Below, in pieces: positions 6,271 through 13,390 of a stretch of DNA of 13,399 nt (the first letter of the stretch is position 1; the number at the start of each line of letters is the position of its first letter). The translations under genes were made by a program, and so were the position numbers. A model generated the notes under the pieces. That model was not told where the DNA came from. It was given only the letters and a program-made list of their open reading frames with translations, and ran no database searches. This stretch comes from Phyllobacteriaceae bacterium. GTDB lineage: Bacteria; Pseudomonadota; Alphaproteobacteria; Rhizobiales; Rhizobiaceae. The stretch lies in the NCBI GenBank assembly GCA_024645155.1, contig JAHEGF010000075.1, forward strand, positions 1-13,399. The letters are read 5' to 3'.

Positions 6271-9200
6271 GCGGCGTGCCGTCTGCCTATTGTGAGTTTG
6301 CCGTCCAGTCGAACTTCTCGTTTCTGCGCGGTGCATCCGCGCCCGAGGAACTGGTTGTCACCGCAACCCGCCAGGGTCACAAGGCAATGGGGCTTGCCGA
6401 CCGCAATACCGTGGCCGGAGTGGTGCGTGCCTGGCAGCAGGCCAGGATTGCCGGCGGGCTGGCCTATCATCCAGGCTGCCGGCTGGTATTTTCCGATGAT
6501 ACGCCGGACATCCTTGCCTATCCGCAGCACCGGGCGGGCTGGGGCCATTTGTGCCGCCTGCTGACAGTGGCCAATGCGCGCGGCGAGAAAGGCGCTCCGG
6601 ATGTGCGGTTTGACGATATCATGGAATGGGGCGAGGGATTGTCGCTGGCCCTGATCCCGGATTTTGCCCTGCCGAAGGAACAGTTGACCGGTCTGGTACA
6701 AACCCTTGCCAGCCGGTTTGGGAAGAACCTGCGCATCGCCATCTCGTGTGCCTATCAGGGCGACGATGCATGGCGGCTGGCGCAGGCGGATTGCCTTGCC
6801 GGAGTGGCCGGTGTTGCACTCATGGCAGTGGGCGATGTGCTCTATCACGATCCGCACAGGCGCATGCTCCACGATACGGTGACCGCGATCCGTCTCAAAA
6901 GGCCGGTTGCCGATGCCGGGCTGGAGTTGGCCATCAATGCCGAACGGCATCTCAAGGAGCCTGCGGAAATGGCGCGGCTTTTCCATCATTATCCCGATGC
7001 CATTGCCGAAACGGTTCGCTTTGCGCAAAGCCTGAATTTTTCACTCAAGGAACTGAAATATCATTATCCGCAGGAACCGGGCGGGCAGAGCAAGACACCA
7101 CAGGCGGAACTGGAGCGCCTGACCTGGGAGGGTGCAAGGAAACGGTATCCGCACGGGGCTCCCGACGCGGTATGCGCGACGATCAAAAAGGAGCTGGCGC
7201 TGGTCGATCTCAAGGATTACGCGCCCTACTTCCTGACTGTCCATGACATTGTCTGTTTTGCCCGCAGCAAGGATATCCTGTGCCAGGGGCGCGGTTCGGC
7301 GGCCAATTCGGTCATCTGCTATTGTTTGGGGATCACCGACGTAAATCCGCAACTGGTCAATTTGCTGTTTGAGCGCTTTATCTCGGCTGAACGCGATGAA
7401 CCGCCCGACATCGATGTCGACTTCGAGCATGAACGGCGTAGCGAGGTGATCGCCTATATTTACGAGAAGTATTCCAGGCGCCGCACCGCGCTGGCGGCAT
7501 CGGTTGTCACCTACCGATCGCGGTCGGCAATGCGCGAGACCGCCAAGGCACTCGGCTTGTCAGATGACGTGACGAGCGCGTTGTCGGGCTCGGTATGGGG
7601 CTGGTCCGCGTCGGACATGGGCGCCGAACAGATGAAGGCGGCCGGCCTTAACCCCGCCGACATGACAACACGGCACCTGTTTGAGCGTGCCAACGAGATT
7701 GCCGGGTTTCCACGGCACCTGTCGCAGCATGTCGGCGGCTTTGTCATCACCAATGACCGGCTTGATGAGGTGGTGCCGATCATCAAGACGGCGATGGAAG
7801 AACGGAAAATGGTCGAATGGGACAAGGACGACCTCGACGCCATCGGTATTCTCAAGGTCGATATTCTGGCACTCGGCATGCTGTCATGCCTGCGGCGCTG
7901 TTTTCATTTTCTCAAGGATCATTACGGCCTGGACCTGACGCTCGACACGGTCCCCAAGGAAGAGAGCCAAGTCTACGACATGATTTGCAGGGCTGATACG
8001 CTGGGTGTGTTCCAAATCGAAAGCCGTGCGCAGATGACCATGCTGCCGCGACTCAAACCACGTGCATTCTATGATCTTGTCATAGAGGTGGCGATCGTGC
8101 GCCCCGGACCGATACAGGGTGACATGGTGCATCCGTATCTGCGCCGGCGGCAGGGCAAGGAGAAACCGGAATATCCCAGGCCAGAACTCGAGGCAATTCT
8201 GAGCAAGACCCTCGGCGTGCCCCTGTTTCAGGAACAGGCAATGCGGATTGCCATCGAGGCAGGCGGGTTTACGCCCGGAGAAGCCGACCAGTTGCGCCGG
8301 GCCATGGCGACCTTCCGGCGTGTTGGCACGATAGGTACGCTGCGCAACAAGATGATCGACGGCATGGTTGCCAAGGGTTATGAGCGTGACTTTGCCGAAC
8401 GTTGCTTCAAGCAGATCGAGGGTTTCGGCGAATACGGATTCCCCGAAAGCCACGCCGCCTCCTTTGCTCTGCTCGTCTATGCATCGTGCTGGTTCAAGGC
8501 GCATTATCCCGATGTCTTCTGCGCGGCGATCCTCAATGCCCAGCCGATGGGATTTTATGCACCGGCCCAGCTTGTGCGTGATGCGCGCGATCATGGCATT
8601 GATGTCCGCCCCGTCGATATCAATTTTTCCAATCGCGACTCGACGCTGGAACCATGCGAGTTCAATGCCGGAACCATTGATCCGCGGCATCGCGGGATGG
8701 CAGGCGTTATCCGCAGTGCCCATGCTGTCCGACTTGGCCTGCGACAGATAAAGGGCCTGTCGCAGGATGACAGCGAGAAACTGGTTGCCAATCGCGGCAG
8801 GGGCTATGATTCGGTGCGCGACCTGTGGCTGCGCTCCGGGCTCTCCCGTGCTGTCATCGAACGGCTTGCTGCAGCCGACGCATTCCGCTCGCTGGGTCTC
8901 GACCGGCGCAACGCGCTGTGGGCTGCGGGTGCCCTGGACGAAAAGAGCGCTGCCGAGCGGCTGCCGCTATTCGAGCGCCGGGGTATTGCGCTTGCCGACC
9001 TGGAGGCGGAGATGGTCCTGCCTGTCATGCCGCTCGGTGCCCATGTGATCCATGACTACAAGACCGTTTCGCTGTCGCTCAAGGCGCATCCGGTGTCTTT
9101 TATCCGCGATCGTCTCGACAATGACGGTACCATCATCAACCGGCGTCTTGATGCCATCGCCAATGGCCGGCGTATCACGGTTGCCGGTCTGGTGCTCGTG

Positions 9201-9620
9201 CGCCAGAGGCCTGGTTCGGCAAAGGGCGTGATCTTCATGACCATTGAGGATGAGACCGGTGTTGCCAATATCATTGTCTGGCCAAAGACCTTCGAACGCT
9301 ACCGGGCAATGGTAATGGGTGCGCGGCTGGTGCGGGTGCGGGGCCGGCTGCAATCGCAGGACGGGGTCATCCATATCGTTGCCGAGCGTATTGAAAACCT
9401 GACGCCCTGGCTTGCCGCCCTGTCCGAAAATGCCATCGGGATGGACGGCCTTGCCAATGCCGACGAAGTGCGCCGCCCGGTGATGGAAACCCGGGCAAAA
9501 ACCCGCGCCGGCTCCAAACTTGCGCGCCTCATCAGCGAAGTGCCGGCCCTGTCCGGGGACTATGCAAAGCTTGTCCGCCAAGCCGGCGCAGTCATGCCCA
9601 AGGGGCGCAATTTCCACTAA
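6267..9620 (+). CDS. dnaE2: DnaE2, error-prone DNA polymerase III alpha subunit
   Basis: A C-family translesion polymerase that does damage-induced mutagenesis together with ImuA and ImuB; 1117 aa, close to the usual DnaE2 length. The PHP domain has lost metal ligands: the DnaE motif HVHS is AVQS (A12, Q14) and TDHD is ADRN (R46), so no exonuclease activity is expected there. The polymerase active site is intact: PDIDVDF (380-386) provides the paired aspartates, and D603 in FYDLVIEVAIVRPGP matches the third. Helix-hairpin-helix-like sequence lies at about 823-885. An OB-fold lies at about 970-1045 (RITVAGLVLVRQRPG to VIHIVAERIENLTP). The protein ends KGRNFH, close to the SRDFH-type ending of the family. 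The ATG overlaps the imuB stop as ATGA. The stop is 10 bases from the convergent tetR-type gene, with no clear terminator between them. Confidence 0.96.
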   Translation: MSGVPSAYCEFAVQSNFSFLRGASAPEELVVTATRQGHKAMGLADRNTVAGVVRAWQQARIAGGLAYHPGCRLVFSDDTPDILAYPQHRAGWGHLCRLLTVANARGEKGAPDVRFDDIMEWGEGLSLALIPDFALPKEQLTGLVQTLASRFGKNLRIAISCAYQGDDAWRLAQADCLAGVAGVALMAVGDVLYHDPHRRMLHDTVTAIRLKRPVADAGLELAINAERHLKEPAEMARLFHHYPDAIAETVRFAQSLNFSLKELKYHYPQEPGGQSKTPQAELERLTWEGARKRYPHGAPDAVCATIKKELALVDLKDYAPYFLTVHDIVCFARSKDILCQGRGSAANSVICYCLGITDVNPQLVNLLFERFISAERDEPPDIDVDFEHERRSEVIAYIYEKYSRRRTALAASVVTYRSRSAMRETAKALGLSDDVTSALSGSVWGWSASDMGAEQMKAAGLNPADMTTRHLFERANEIAGFPRHLSQHVGGFVITNDRLDEVVPIIKTAMEERKMVEWDKDDLDAIGILKVDILALGMLSCLRRCFHFLKDHYGLDLTLDTVPKEESQVYDMICRADTLGVFQIESRAQMTMLPRLKPRAFYDLVIEVAIVRPGPIQGDMVHPYLRRRQGKEKPEYPRPELEAILSKTLGVPLFQEQAMRIAIEAGGFTPGEADQLRRAMATFRRVGTIGTLRNKMIDGMVAKGYERDFAERCFKQIEGFGEYGFPESHAASFALLVYASCWFKAHYPDVFCAAILNAQPMGFYAPAQLVRDARDHGIDVRPVDINFSNRDSTLEPCEFNAGTIDPRHRGMAGVIRSAHAVRLGLRQIKGLSQDDSEKLVANRGRGYDSVRDLWLRSGLSRAVIERLAAADAFRSLGLDRRNALWAAGALDEKSAAERLPLFERRGIALADLEAEMVLPVMPLGAHVIHDYKTVSLSLKAHPVSFIRDRLDNDGTIINRRLDAIANGRRITVAGLVLVRQRPGSAKGVIFMTIEDETGVANIIVWPKTFERYRAMVMGARLVRVRGRLQSQDGVIHIVAERIENLTPWLAALSENAIGMDGLANADEVRRPVMETRAKTRAGSKLARLISEVPALSGDYAKLVRQAGAVMPKGRNFH

Positions 9621-9630
9621 TGGCTCATTC

Positions 9631-10209
9631 CTACGCTTGCGACCTGACGGCACCGGCGAGATGCTGCTCCATGCGGCGGAAGCTCTCCGACAGGATCGCT
9701 GCATCACCCAATGCGTGCGAAACCATCATGCCGCCCTGCCATTCCGAAAGCGCGCCACGTGCGGCACCAAGTGCCAGTGCAGGGCGCACGCCCGCTCGGG
9801 TCAGTTCCCCGGCCATGAAGCCGATCAGAAGCGTAAAGGCCTCGGCCGCCCGGTTGGCCGCTTCCGGAGCCTCATGACGAAAATCGCGAACACACAATGC
9901 AATCGGACAACCATGATCAACCCGGCTTTTGAGGCTGCGTGACAAACGCTCGACAAGCGCCGCTAGGCGTTTTCGCGGAGCCACCTCCTCGGCCATGATA
10001 TCTTCAAGCATGGTCTGCGTTTCCGAAACAAAGATTTCGGATACCGCATGGGCCAGATCAGCCTTGGAACGAAAATAGTAATAGACATTGCCGACCGGAA
10101 CGCCGGATGCCGCTGCAACGCCGGCAATGGAAGTGGCAGCAAAACCGCGTGTCCAGAACAGCTCGGCTGCTGATGCCACAAGCGCTTCTTTCTTGTGAGA
10201 CGGTTTCAC
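9631..10209 (-). CDS. TetR/AcrR family transcriptional regulator
   Basis: A 192-aa one-component repressor. The N-terminal helix-turn-helix domain (about 5-55) is typical: KKEALVASAAELFWTRGF, then TSIAGVAAASGVPVGNVYYYFRSKADL, with the diagnostic YYYF-K recognition region. The ligand and dimerisation half (60-192) resembles TetR proteins with a C-terminal segment like TetR_C_11; residues such as GCPIALC and the E/R-rich helices are seen, but no ligand can be named. The start is GTG at 10207-10209 with no good ribosome site. A palindrome at 10225-10240 upstream fits autoregulation. No divergent target gene adjoins it; the upstream neighbour is the Trm112-like gene on the same strand, ending 59 bases away. 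Confidence 0.9.
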   Translation of the reverse strand: MKPSHKKEALVASAAELFWTRGFAATSIAGVAAASGVPVGNVYYYFRSKADLAHAVSEIFVSETQTMLEDIMAEEVAPRKRLAALVERLSRSLKSRVDHGCPIALCVRDFRHEAPEAANRAAEAFTLLIGFMAGELTRAGVRPALALGAARGALSEWQGGMMVSHALGDAAILSESFRRMEQHLAGAVRSQA

Positions 10210-10210
10210 C

Positions 10211-10216
10211 AGTATA
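10211..10216 (-). promoter_or_regulatory. Possible -10 hexamer of the tetR-type gene
   Basis: The minus strand reads TATACT here, a five-of-six match to the -10 consensus. It ends two bases before the GTG start, so transcription would begin at or inside the gene. Either the transcript is leaderless, or translation starts later, or the match is chance. Confidence 0.25.
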
Positions 10217-10224
10217 TGTTCCAG

Positions 10225-10240
10225 TTAGTTAATCAACTAA
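10225..10240. promoter_or_regulatory. Candidate TetR-family operator palindrome
   Basis: TTAGTTAATCAACTAA is an inverted repeat in which seven of eight base pairs are symmetrical. It is AT-rich against a GC-rich background and lies 16 bases upstream of the regulator's start codon. Size, symmetry and place fit an autoregulatory operator. Binding is inferred. Confidence 0.55.
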
Positions 10241-10268
10241 TAGGCCGGAAACGCCTGGAAGGAAAGAC

Positions 10269-10499
10269 CTATTCGCTATCCAGAACGCGGGCTTCCGATG
10301 GCAGCATGATCGGAACACCATCACGAACAGGGTATGCCAGTTTTGCCGATCTGGAAATCAGTTCGGATCTCTTTTCATCATAGATCAATGGACCCTTGGT
10401 CAGCGGACAGGCCAGTAGTTCCAAGAAACGCGGATCGATAGCCGTTGCGTTTCCTTCGATGTTTTTGCCGGCAGATCCCTTGATGGTTTTTTTCGCCAT
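10269..10499 (-). CDS. Trm112-like small protein
   Basis: A 76-aa protein of the Trm112/YcaR-type family. The family core is clear from residue 22: DPRFLELLACPLTKGPLIYD, then ELISRSAKLAYPVRDGVPIMLPSEAR. Trm112 proteins of archaea and eukaryotes activate methyltransferases and bind zinc; here only one Cys is present (C31 in LLACPLTKG), so a four-Cys zinc site is absent, as in many bacterial members. The role of bacterial versions is poorly defined. The first 20 residues are a lysine- and glycine-rich extension without recognised function. The ATG at 10499 is preferred: it is four bases after the stop of the upstream Lon-N-domain gene, so the two are probably cotranscribed and translationally coupled. 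A longer frame to 10550 would overlap that gene and adds no family sequence. Confidence 0.82.
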   Translation of the reverse strand: MAKKTIKGSAGKNIEGNATAIDPRFLELLACPLTKGPLIYDEKRSELISRSAKLAYPVRDGVPIMLPSEARVLDSE

Positions 10500-10503
10500 G
10501 GTC

Positions 10504-11172
10504 TTACTGGAGTCCGGTGGAAGTGTCGCCACTGTCGCGGGCGAGCGCAATTTCGGTAATAGCTATCAGCGTCTCCGCCCTTGTTTTCAAATCGGGCGCC
10601 TCGAGCAGAGCCTGCTTTTCCGCCGGGCCATAAGGCGACATCATGGACAAGGTGTTGACAAGCGTTTCGTTTTCCGCGCGCCGGACACTGTCCCAGTCGG
10701 CCTCCATGCCATTGGCGTCGAGATAGGCGCGAAATGTTTTCAACAAGGCTTCGCGGTCAATTGCGGTGCCATCTTCGTCGGTGAGATCGCTGACAAACGG
10801 CATAATCACGCATTTGCGGTACGGGGTTCGCGATTTAACTTCTTCGCCTATGCGGAACCGGCAAATACCATCCAGCGAGACCAGATAACGGCCATCCCCC
10901 GTTTCCGAGAGTGTCGTGATCCGTCCCATACAACCGACATCACACAACGCCGGTTCGCCCGACGAAGCAAGCCCGCCGTCAAGGCTCGGCTGGATCATCC
11001 CGATCAGCCGGTTGGTGCGCATCGCGTCATCGAACATCTGGAGGTAGCGCGGCTCGAAAACATTGAGCGGCATGCGTGCACCCGGCAAAAGCAAGGCCGC
11101 CGGCAACGGGAAGACTGGAACCGTGTCCGGCAAATCCCGTTTCGAATTGTAAACCGCATTACCGGCACGCAC
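10504..11172 (-). CDS. LON peptidase substrate-binding (LAN) domain protein
   Basis: A 222-aa stand-alone homologue of the N-terminal domain of Lon protease, without ATPase or protease domains. The family signature is clear: VPVFPLPAALLLPGARMPLNVFEPRYLQMFDDAM (from residue 18), followed by IGMIQP, GCMGRIT and a YLVSLDGICRFRI strand. Such proteins are common in Alphaproteobacteria, but their function is not established; substrate or peptide recognition is the usual guess. The start is GTG at 11170-11172, preceded by GGGGAGAAG about eight bases upstream and matching the family N-terminus (MRAGNAVYNS...DLP). It follows the thioredoxin gene by 76 bases on the same strand and precedes the Trm112-like gene by four bases. 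Confidence 0.9.
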   Translation of the reverse strand: MRAGNAVYNSKRDLPDTVPVFPLPAALLLPGARMPLNVFEPRYLQMFDDAMRTNRLIGMIQPSLDGGLASSGEPALCDVGCMGRITTLSETGDGRYLVSLDGICRFRIGEEVKSRTPYRKCVIMPFVSDLTDEDGTAIDREALLKTFRAYLDANGMEADWDSVRRAENETLVNTLSMMSPYGPAEKQALLEAPDLKTRAETLIAITEIALARDSGDTSTGLQ

Positions 11173-11204
11173 TGTTCGACTTCTCCCCTGTCAGGTCGGC
11201 AACA

Positions 11205-11210
11205 CTATAG
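11205..11210 (-). promoter_or_regulatory. Candidate -10 box for the Lon-N-domain/Trm112 pair
   Basis: The 76-base gap after the thioredoxin gene holds CTATAG, 32 bases before the GTG start. It resembles the alphaproteobacterial -10, but no good -35 is seen 17 bases upstream. It could be an internal promoter; it could also be chance, as the hexamer reads the same on both strands. Confidence 0.3.
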
Positions 11211-11248
11211 ATACCCCGCCAAGATTGCCACCAGGCCGGCGCACCGCT

Positions 11249-12244
11249 CTATGAGAACAGCAGTGATGACAGCCGGCGCCGGGCGGCAAGCGTCGCCGGA
11301 TCTTCAATACCCCAGGCCTCGAAGAATTGCAGCAGCTGCTCCTTGGCAGCGCCCTCGTTCCAGTCGCGGGACTGTTGAATGATATCGAGCAGATGATTGG
11401 CTGCCGCATCGCGATCTCCGGCGGCATTTTCGATCTTTGCCAGGTCCATTCGGGCATCGTGATCTCCGCTATCAGCCTCGAGACGCGCAAGCAGTGGTGC
11501 CCGGTCGCCGAGCGAACTGGCCTCTTCGGCAAGTGCAATGCGTGCCCTGACACTCGCCACGGCGGCATCGTCCGTCTTGTCTTCCGGAACAAGGTCAAGC
11601 ATGGCGCGTGCATGTTCCATGTCCCCACTGTCGAGGTAGATACCGGCCATACCGGCAAGTGCTGCGGCATTGCCTTCATCGCGCTGCAGAACAGCAGAAT
11701 AGATTTCCGCAGCGGTCTGGATATCGCCTTGCGCAGAGGCTTCATCCGCCTGGGCAAGGGCTTCGGCAAGAGCATCCTGCGGGCCTGTGTCGGGACCCGC
11801 GATCCGGTCGATGAATTCCTTGATCTGACTTTCCGGTACGGCGCCCATGAAACCATCGACGGGCTGGCCATCTTTGAAAGCGAGAACAGCCGGGATCGAC
11901 TGAATGCCAAGCTGACCGGGAATTGCCGGATGATCGTCAATGTTCATCTTGACCAGGCGCACACGCCCGCCGGCTTCGGTGACCGCTTTTTCCAGCGCTG
12001 GGGTGAGCTGCTTGCACGGCCCGCACCACGGCGCCCAGAAATCGATCAGCACCGGCTGTGAACGCGATGCCTCGATTACGTCCTTGTTGAAATTGGCGGT
12101 CGTGGTGTCGGTAACAAGCGGGCCGGAAGAAGACGGCGCGGGTGTGGCCAGCGGGTCTGCGGCAGCATCATTTCCGCCGAAGCTGACATTGCCTGTCAAT
12201 TGGCCGCCATAACCGCCGCCATACGGATTGTCCTTGTTACTCAT
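11249..12244 (-). CDS. cnoX: CnoX-like thioredoxin with C-terminal TPR domain (chaperedoxin)
   Basis: A 331-aa YbbN/CnoX-type protein. CnoX binds unfolding proteins during oxidative (hypochlorous) stress and passes them to folding chaperones. Residues 1-50 are a low-complexity Gly/Ser/Ala/Pro-rich leader. The thioredoxin fold spans about 52-150. Its active site is WCGPC at 73-77 (C74, C77), with cis-Pro P118 in SIPAV. The E. coli protein has lost this motif, whereas the alphaproteobacterial type keeps a redox-active site, so both holdase and thiol-exchange activity are plausible. Residues about 155-325 form helical TPR-like repeats (ALAQADEASAQGDIQTAAEIYSAV and others). There is no signal peptide, so it is cytoplasmic. 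The ATG at 12244 has GGGGAA five bases upstream. It lies 39 bases after the editing-protein gene on the same strand. The symbol is by similarity of architecture. Confidence 0.88.
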   Translation of the reverse strand: MSNKDNPYGGGYGGQLTGNVSFGGNDAAADPLATPAPSSSGPLVTDTTTANFNKDVIEASRSQPVLIDFWAPWCGPCKQLTPALEKAVTEAGGRVRLVKMNIDDHPAIPGQLGIQSIPAVLAFKDGQPVDGFMGAVPESQIKEFIDRIAGPDTGPQDALAEALAQADEASAQGDIQTAAEIYSAVLQRDEGNAAALAGMAGIYLDSGDMEHARAMLDLVPEDKTDDAAVASVRARIALAEEASSLGDRAPLLARLEADSGDHDARMDLAKIENAAGDRDAAANHLLDIIQQSRDWNEGAAKEQLLQFFEAWGIEDPATLAARRRLSSLLFS

Positions 12245-12283
12245 AGAATTCCCCGGTTTTAATAACTGTTCCCAATGTGGCGA

Positions 12284-12781
12284 TCACACAGAAAGATTCA
12301 AGATGGCGGGCTTGTGCCCGGTAGCCTCCAGAAATCGCAGCAGGTCTTCACGGCGAAGGGATGTTGTTGCCTCGTTTGTCAAGGGATGGGCGTTGATCGT
12401 CTCATGCTCCATCAATTTTTCATCGAGAATGATTGATACCACATGATCGATGTCATTGATCGCCCCAAATACGGTAACCGATCCGGGTCTAACGCCGAGC
12501 AGTGCCATCAGCCCCTCCGGCTTGCCGAAGGAGACCCGCCCGCTGGCGCCAATCTGCTTGTGAATTTGTTTGAGGTCGATTTCGCCGTCCTCAAGCATGG
12601 TAATCATGAAATACCGCCCCTTTTTGTCTTTCAGAAACAGGTTTTTGGTGTGGCCGCCGGCGATTTCGCCGCGCAGGTGCTGTGATTCCGCCACCGTATG
12701 CAATGGTGGATGATGCACCGTGGAATGGGCAATATTCAGATTATCGAGAAAGGCAAATAGGTCGTCGGGGGATTTCGGCAT
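12284..12781 (-). CDS. Stand-alone prolyl-tRNA editing protein (ProXp-ala/PrdX, YbaK-like)
   Basis: A 165-aa free-standing homologue of the editing (INS) domain of prolyl-tRNA synthetase; such proteins hydrolyse alanine wrongly attached to tRNA-Pro. Visible family features include STVHHPPLHTVAES near the N-terminus and GGHTKNLFLKDKKGRYF, with K46 matching the conserved catalytic lysine. Further features are GRVSFGKPEGLMALLGVRPGSVTVFG and VSIILDEKLMEHETINAHPLTN. Many alphaproteobacterial ProRS enzymes lack an inserted editing domain, which is the usual reason for a separate protein. I choose the ATG at 12781 with AGGG about eight bases upstream; an in-frame GTG at 12796 would add five residues. 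It is first in the run leading to the thioredoxin gene. A minus-strand TTGACT at 12819-12824 could be its -35, but no good -10 follows. Confidence 0.9.
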   Translation of the reverse strand: MPKSPDDLFAFLDNLNIAHSTVHHPPLHTVAESQHLRGEIAGGHTKNLFLKDKKGRYFMITMLEDGEIDLKQIHKQIGASGRVSFGKPEGLMALLGVRPGSVTVFGAINDIDHVVSIILDEKLMEHETINAHPLTNEATTSLRREDLLRFLEATGHKPAILNLSV

Positions 12782-12947
12782 GGCAAACCCTGTCACGGGA
12801 TCAAATCGATAGCGAATTAGTCAACTGAATGCTCTCCGGCAAACCCGGTCATGAAGAACAGGCTTCGTGATCAAGTGCGCAGAAGAGCTTTTGGCGAGGC
12901 TCCCAGGCTCCATGTAACCCACTTTATCCGATGTGGCGAATTCTGTA

Positions 12948-12976
12948 TTGCATTCGGAAGCAGGTTGCGCCATACA
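12948..12976 (+). promoter_or_regulatory. Candidate promoter of tRNA-Gly
   Basis: TTGCAT (12948-12953) and CATACA (12971-12976) are separated by exactly 17 bases and lie 31 bases before the tRNA. The hexamers match consensus only partly. The rest of the 12800-13007 gap shows no gene or structure I can name. Confidence 0.4.
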
Positions 12977-13007
12977 GACGCCGTTTCGCGGTTCCGCCGC
13001 GATGTGA

Positions 13008-13082
13008 GCGGGCGTAGCTCAGGGGTAGAGCATAACCTTGCCAAGGTTAGGGTCGTGAGTTCGAATCTCATCGCCCGCTCCA
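13008..13082 (+). tRNA. tRNA-Gly(GCC)
   Basis: A complete cloverleaf of 75 nt. The acceptor stem GCGGGCG pairs with CGCCCGC, followed by discriminator T and an encoded CCA (13080-13082). The D arm is GCTC...GAGC. The anticodon stem TAACC/GGTTA holds loop TTGCCAA with anticodon GCC, reading GGC and GGU glycine codons. The T arm GTGAG-TTCGAAT-CTCAT has one G-T pair at its base. No poly-T terminator follows directly. Confidence 0.97.
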
Positions 13083-13279
13083 ATATTTCCGGTTGTAAAA
13101 CTCAATGTTTCCAGTCCCTTGCGGGGCATCTGGAACAATTCCCGATTGCGGTTCCAGGCTTCGGTTGGGGTCCGCGGTTCCATCTCGGTTCCATGGAGCG
13201 GGAAACGGGGTTTTCCCGGGGATGGGCAAGGAGTGATCGTCTGGACCAATTCTGCTTTCCACCCATAGCGACTGTTCGT

Positions 13280-13390
13280 GGCGGTCGGCGTCGCAACATT
13301 GTAGCGCCCCAGGGCTTCAGCGGGAACGATGCTCGTCAAATACTCGCGATATTCCGCCCAGGTCGCCTGAATGATGAACCGTCCGCACAT
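13280..13390 (-). pseudogene. Truncated SRAP (YedK/HMCES) gene, N-terminal stub
   Basis: The frame opens MCGRFIIQATWAEYREYL and reaches GRYNVATPT, the N-terminus of SOS response-associated (SRAP) proteins. In these, Cys2, exposed after Met removal, forms a protective crosslink with abasic DNA, and a RYNIAPTQ motif follows. After about 37 codons the resemblance stops. The remaining frame (to a TGA at 13019) has no SRAP motifs, runs antisense through tRNA-Gly, and ends in the EIRTHDPNLGKVMLYP string that antisense tRNA produces. I searched all three minus frames of 13083-13280 by eye and found none of the expected C-terminal SRAP motifs (FYEW, conserved His). The gene therefore seems to have lost most of its length, probably by deletion. 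The ATG at 13390 is nine bases from the window edge, so its promoter is out of view. Confidence 0.6.

Noticed and set aside
5239..6336. Long minus-strand open frame (365 codons) opposite imuB
   Set aside because: The plus-strand ImuB protein has clear family motifs throughout. The antisense frame has biased, low-complexity composition and no motif.
9608..9650. Possible terminator between dnaE2 and the convergent tetR-type gene
   Set aside because: Only a five-base arm (CGCAA/TTGCG) with a loop over 25 bases and no T-run is present; this is too weak to call.
12871..13083. Minus-strand open frame containing MRFELTTLTLARLCSTPELRPL
   Set aside because: This peptide is the antisense translation of tRNA-Gly, a well-known spurious gene call.
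13177..13191. A second GTTC-N7-GTTC match (GTTCCATCTCGGTTC) near the SRAP remnant
   Set aside because: It fits the LexA half-site spacing, but it lies inside or downstream of the broken gene, with a GC-rich spacer, in a stretch repeating CGGTTCCA. About 0.4 chance matches are expected per window, so chance explains it.
13019..13390. Treating the full minus-strand frame as an intact 123-aa SRAP protein
   Set aside because: Only the first 37 or so codons resemble SRAP. The rest lacks all later SRAP motifs and its final part is antisense tRNA, so a truncated remnant is the better call.
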